A stretch of DNA of 10,069 nucleotides from Synergistaceae bacterium (GTDB lineage Bacteria; Synergistota; Synergistia; Synergistales; Synergistaceae), in the NCBI GenBank assembly GCA_031271065.1, contig JAISWP010000227.1:1-10069 (forward strand), written 5' to 3'. Under the pieces are notes generated by a model that searched no databases, was not told the DNA's origin, and saw nothing but the letters and a program-made list of their open reading frames with translations. Both the position numbers and the translations under genes were made by a program. Shown here one piece after another: positions 7,190 to 10,069 of the stretch (its first letter is position 1; every line of letters begins with the position of its first letter).

Positions 7190-7302
7190 GCCGCGCCTCC
7201 GGCGGCGCGGTCGGATGTGACACCGGTGTTCCGGGTATGATCGACGTCAAAACATTCGCGCAAGGGCCGTCACCTTCCATATTTTTCAAGATGAACCGCC
7301 GG
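7190..7302 (-). other. 113-nt gap between the two FGGY kinase genes
   Basis: This is the only sizeable gap in the minus-strand cluster. Besides the hairpin next to xylB it holds the palindrome ACACCGGTGT (7220-7229). A 9-base direct repeat ATATTTTTC lies at 7279-7287 and 7307-7315, the second copy inside the end of the upstream kinase gene. I see no convincing promoter; CTGACC with an AT-rich stretch downstream is a weak candidate. A 63-codon minus frame spans the gap but lacks any recognisable domain. Confidence 0.4.
7191..7210 (-). promoter_or_regulatory. Hairpin covering the xylB ribosome binding site
   Basis: CCGCGCC (7191-7197) and GGCGCGG (7204-7210) form a perfect 7-bp all-GC stem with the 6-nt loop TCCGGC (plus-strand sense). 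On the minus-strand mRNA the GGAGG site of xylB (7200-7196) lies half in the loop and half in the stem, and the stem ends one base before the ATG. It could limit xylB translation unless opened by ribosomes, a protein or temperature. It has no U tract and is not an intrinsic terminator. Confidence 0.55.
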
Positions 7303-8778
7303 TCAGATATTTTTCGGATGAATCCGCGGCGATGACCTGTAATCCATGAGGTGTTTATCGTATTTCTCATCCAGATACGCGGCGAAATCCGGGTCGTCCG
7401 GCTGATATTCGGTTCCGGGCCGGAGCGTTTCCGCCGCTTCGGCGCAGTTTCTGAAGTATCCGCACGCGGCGGCCCCGGCTATCGCTCCGCCCAGCAGCCC
7501 GGAGGAGTGGGGGAGGGGATGTACGATTATCGGAGAGCCCAGCGCGTTGGCCAGTATGCGAACGAACGGTGTGTTTCTCGCCCCTCCTCCGGTCATGACG
7601 ACTTCTCTCAGTCCGCTCACCCGTTTGGCCTTGAATATCTCGCGGAACGCGTATCTGCCCTCGAAGGCAAGCGCCTCCATGACGGCCTGCAGCATCGAGA
7701 GTCCTGTGTCCGAGTCGGAGAGCCTGGTGAAGCCTCCGGGAGGCAGTTTGTCGGTGAACGCTCTGAGGTTCGGGAAAAAGAGCGCACGGGTGCGCAGAAA
7801 TCCCCTGCCGAATTCGCCGAGTATTCCGTAATCGCGGCCCAGCACGCTGTGGATGAACCAGTCTATGCAGAACCCTCCCGAGGACATTCCGGTGAGTGCG
7901 TACGTGCCGCCTGGAAACGCCGAGTACCCGCCGGACAAGGATTCCCGCGACAGAAAATCCTCGGTCGTGAGGGATTCGGGAGGCATCGGCGAGTAGTATG
8001 ACGCGCTGGTTCCTATCGAGATCATCCCCTGGTCGTACCGGGATACACCCGCTCCCAGCGCACAGGCTATGTGGTCCTGCCCCGTCACTATGACCGGAAT
8101 CCCGGGTTTCATCCCAAGTTCCGAGGCCGCCGCCGGCCTGAGACTGCCCCACACGCCGGCGGATCGTCTTAAGGGAGGGAGTTTTCCGGCGTCGAGTCCC
8201 CACAGGTCCGTCATCTCCTCCGACCAGCATGCCCGTTCCACGTCCAAAAGCTGTGTGCGGCTTGCCAGGGACAGATCGGACCACAGTTCTCCGGTGAGCA
8301 TGAAGGCCATGTAAGAGCTTGCGTCGAGGAAAGCGCGGGCTCCGGCGTATATCTCCGGATGATCTTCCTTTGTCCTGAGTATCTTGCTGGCGGAGTATAT
8401 CCAGCTGGCGTCGAGCTTCGTGATCTCCCGCACCCTGCGCGTCGTGGTACGCGCCATGACCCGGTCGAACAGGTCCTTAGTGCAGTTTTCGTACCATATT
8501 ATCCCGTGGTGCGACGCTCCGCCGCCGTCCACCGGGAATACGGTCTCGGCGAAGGAACTCAGCGAGAGGGATCCCACAGACGGTCCGTCCACGCTCGCGA
8601 CCTCCCGAATCAGGGACTTGAGCGACGCGGCCAGCTTATCCGGGTCTATCCCCTCCCAGCCGAATTTTCTGTCAGGCAGGAAGGGCGCGCTCCGTTCCCG
8701 CAGCAGCTCGCACTTCTCGTCGAACAGCCCTGCCTTGATAGTTGTCGTGCCTATATCGGCCGCCGCGAACAACGGCAC
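7303..8778 (-). CDS. FGGY-family carbohydrate kinase, substrate unknown
   Basis: This second FGGY kinase (491 residues) phosphorylates a sugar or polyol with ATP in the cytosol. It has the N-terminal ADIGTTTIKAG loop (7-17), DLSLASRTQLLDV (168-180), a catalytic Asp235 in TGQDH (232-236), the ISIGTSA strand (254-260) and the C-terminal adenosine motif TGGGARN (396-402). These place it nearer the gluconokinase/fuculokinase-like and uncharacterised FGGY kinases than to XylB, because the QMHG motif is absent (SLSSFAETV instead). The substrate cannot be called. The start is GTG 8778 with GGGAGG 8 nt upstream; an ATG seven bases upstream (8785-8783) is out of frame. Only 3 nt separate it from the isomerase-like gene, so the two are probably co-translated; their products may act on the same sugar. 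Confidence 0.88.
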   Translation of the reverse strand: MPLFAAADIGTTTIKAGLFDEKCELLRERSAPFLPDRKFGWEGIDPDKLAASLKSLIREVASVDGPSVGSLSLSSFAETVFPVDGGGASHHGIIWYENCTKDLFDRVMARTTTRRVREITKLDASWIYSASKILRTKEDHPEIYAGARAFLDASSYMAFMLTGELWSDLSLASRTQLLDVERACWSEEMTDLWGLDAGKLPPLRRSAGVWGSLRPAAASELGMKPGIPVIVTGQDHIACALGAGVSRYDQGMISIGTSASYYSPMPPESLTTEDFLSRESLSGGYSAFPGGTYALTGMSSGGFCIDWFIHSVLGRDYGILGEFGRGFLRTRALFFPNLRAFTDKLPPGGFTRLSDSDTGLSMLQAVMEALAFEGRYAFREIFKAKRVSGLREVVMTGGGARNTPFVRILANALGSPIIVHPLPHSSGLLGGAIAGAAACGYFRNCAEAAETLRPGTEYQPDDPDFAAYLDEKYDKHLMDYRSSPRIHPKNI

Positions 8779-8781
8779 GGC

Positions 8782-9987
8782 TCATGCCTCCCGGTGAGGG
8801 TAACGCTTCAGAGCCGGAGCGTCGTCGTTGATGTCCGGGCCGAAAAATTTTATTATCATCAGGTCCTCCGCGCCGGTGTTCGTCACGTCCACGCCTTTTT
8901 TCGCCCTGCTTGCGGTCACCATGATCTCGTCCTCCGTGAGGCTTCGCCCCTTTACGCGCAGTCCTCCGAAGGTCCCCTCGCCGCTCCACGCCAGTATACT
9001 GTAAGCGCCCCTGTCCACGCACCTGCGGGTGGCTCCCGGGCGCAGTATCAGCTTTGTGCCGCTGTATTTCCTGGTGTTGTAGAATATCCACCATTCCTCG
9101 CTGCCTACCGACCTTGATCCGTCCACTCTGACAGGGGGAGTGTGGTGGTTTTCGTAGAAGTACGGATCCCCGTTAGCTTCCCAGTCGAGCTGGTCGACGA
9201 GCGCCATCATCCCGCGGTTTTCCAGTTCCTCGGGAGGAACGTCACGGGTCAGCACGCTCTTGTCCAGGAGCGTATGGGCCAGCCTGCCCTGGAACATGGC
9301 CGCCACGTCGGAGTCCTCCTGAAGCTCTATTGTGAGTGCCGAACCGGGGGCGTGGAGGATGCCGGGGGGAAGGTGAAAACCGTCGTCCGGCATGTTGACG
9401 TAGGCCCTTGACAGGGAGAGGAACCTGTCGGTGTGCTCCCAGTCCTCGAGGTATTTCGCCACGATGTCTTTTCGGTTCTCCCTGACTATGAAAGGATGGA
9501 GGCCGAAGAATGTCTCCGGATGAGGCCCCATCGGCAGCCCGGGGGGAAAATAGTACGACTCTTCCTTCGATTTTTTCCCGAGTTTGTCCGCGTCCGCCTG
9601 TGTCTGATGAATGTGGAAGGGAAGCCTGTCCCCGTTGTCGAATATTTTGGGAAGGCGTCCCAGCCCTTTATGGTCCGACGCGTAATCAGCGCCCATTATC
9701 ACGTCGGGCAGAGCTTCCACCGCTTCTTTGAGGGTGAGTTCAGAACCGTCCGGCATGTCGATGAAACTCAGCCCCTCGTTCGGCGTGTGTATAGGGTTTT
9801 CCGCCTCGGTGGTCGATCCGATCCACCGCTCGGTGATGTATCCTCGCTCTTTCAGGTCGTAAGCGTCGTCGGGAAGCCCCAGTCTCCTGCCGGGCGGCAG
9901 GAATATGCGCGACACCCACGCCGGCTTGAGCCTGAACAGTCCGTCCGTCTCCGATGCGAGTTTGGACACAGCCTGTTTCACGTCCAT
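8782..9987 (-). CDS. Type I mannose-6-phosphate isomerase-like cupin protein
   Basis: The 401-residue protein resembles class I phosphomannose isomerases (ManA), zinc enzymes converting mannose 6-phosphate to fructose 6-phosphate. The ManA metal-site segments line up: LPFHIHQTQAD (122-132) for the usual VQVHPDD, KEESYYF (141-147) for KTEMWY-type, and LPPGILHAPG (206-215) followed by TIELQEDSD (219-227). Likely ligands are His125, His127, Glu142 or Glu143 and His212; the usual Gln ligand is replaced by His125. The C-terminal part (about 290-400) looks like a second, metal-less cupin domain. Given the neighbours it may isomerise a non-phosphorylated or different sugar. It opens the cluster; ATG 9987 has GGAGG 9 nt upstream. 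It is longer than short ManA forms (about 315 residues). Family assignment is firm, substrate is not. Confidence 0.8.
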   Translation of the reverse strand: MDVKQAVSKLASETDGLFRLKPAWVSRIFLPPGRRLGLPDDAYDLKERGYITERWIGSTTEAENPIHTPNEGLSFIDMPDGSELTLKEAVEALPDVIMGADYASDHKGLGRLPKIFDNGDRLPFHIHQTQADADKLGKKSKEESYYFPPGLPMGPHPETFFGLHPFIVRENRKDIVAKYLEDWEHTDRFLSLSRAYVNMPDDGFHLPPGILHAPGSALTIELQEDSDVAAMFQGRLAHTLLDKSVLTRDVPPEELENRGMMALVDQLDWEANGDPYFYENHHTPPVRVDGSRSVGSEEWWIFYNTRKYSGTKLILRPGATRRCVDRGAYSILAWSGEGTFGGLRVKGRSLTEDEIMVTASRAKKGVDVTNTGAEDLMIIKFFGPDINDDAPALKRYPHREA

Positions 9988-10032
9988 TTCATGATACCTC
10001 CGTAATATCTATGGGATCGTTGATTTAAACAG

Positions 10033-10061
10033 CTTAAAACATTTGACCGAAGGTTCCTCAA
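10033..10061 (-). promoter_or_regulatory. Possible promoter of the minus-strand cluster
   Basis: On the minus strand TTGAGG (10061-10056) is followed after 17 bases by TTTAAG (10038-10033), each matching four of six consensus bases. TTTAA (10024-10028) and TTAAA (10034-10038) form a small inverted repeat overlapping it, which could be an operator half-site pair. The stretch from 9988 is AT-rich and holds no gene. The match is weak, and the transcript may instead begin beyond the window edge. Confidence 0.3.
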
Positions 10062-10069
10062 TCGTGATA

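Noticed and set aside
7220..7229. Palindrome ACACCGGTGT as a regulator binding site
   Set aside because: A single 10-base palindrome without a nearby promoter or a second copy is not enough to call an operator.
7179..7370. 63-codon minus-strand frame across the gap between the FGGY kinases
   Set aside because: It overlaps both kinase genes in another frame, has no good ribosome site, and its peptide shows no domain.
8359..9117. Plus-strand open frame of 252 codons
   Set aside because: It is antisense to the FGGY kinase and the isomerase-like gene, spans their junction, and its protein is rich in Arg, His and Pro as expected of a shadow frame.

Overview
The window looks like ordinary chromosome from a moderately GC-rich bacterium (roughly 55-60% GC by eye). 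It uses clear GGAGG-type ribosome binding sites, several GTG starts, and very tight gene packing. Ribosomal protein S4 is of the form without a zinc-binding cysteine cluster. Together with the DUF1538/PII-like pair, this makes me favour an anaerobic lineage such as Synergistota. That placement is a low-confidence inference, since no rRNA gene or other strong marker is present. I see no tRNA, rRNA, CRISPR array, insertion sequence, phage gene or attachment site.

Layout. Positions 1-250 hold no gene I can support, but contain several GC-rich inverted repeats. A plausible sigma-70-type promoter (252-280) and a short leader with a hairpin precede rpsD (358-960, + strand). A perfect 16-bp inverted repeat (996-1032) with A and T tracts on its two sides lies between rpsD and the convergent minus-strand genes, and can serve as terminator for both. 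Everything from 9987 down to 1070 is on the minus strand: eight genes in one direction, with junctions from an 11-nt overlap to a 31-nt gap and one larger gap of 113 nt.

In transcription order the first four genes are sugar enzymes. They are a type I mannose-6-phosphate-isomerase-like cupin protein (9987-8782), an FGGY carbohydrate kinase (8778-7303), a xylulokinase-like FGGY kinase (7189-5669) and a PfkB/fructokinase-like kinase (5663-4683). They suggest catabolism of a pentose, hexose or polyol whose identity cannot be fixed from sequence. No transporter or regulator for it lies in the window. The next four genes are membrane or regulatory: a small two-helix membrane protein with a cytosolic C-terminal domain (4681-4229), an MscS-type mechanosensitive channel (4197-3310), an internally duplicated DUF1538 membrane protein (3317-1773) and a tandem PII-like signalling protein (1783-1070).

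The most interesting part is the translationally coupled DUF1538-PII pair next to MscS. It looks like an ion or osmotic homeostasis module whose transporter could be gated by a two-domain PII-like protein. A second item is a strong hairpin that buries the xylB ribosome binding site, in the only sizeable gap of the gene cluster.
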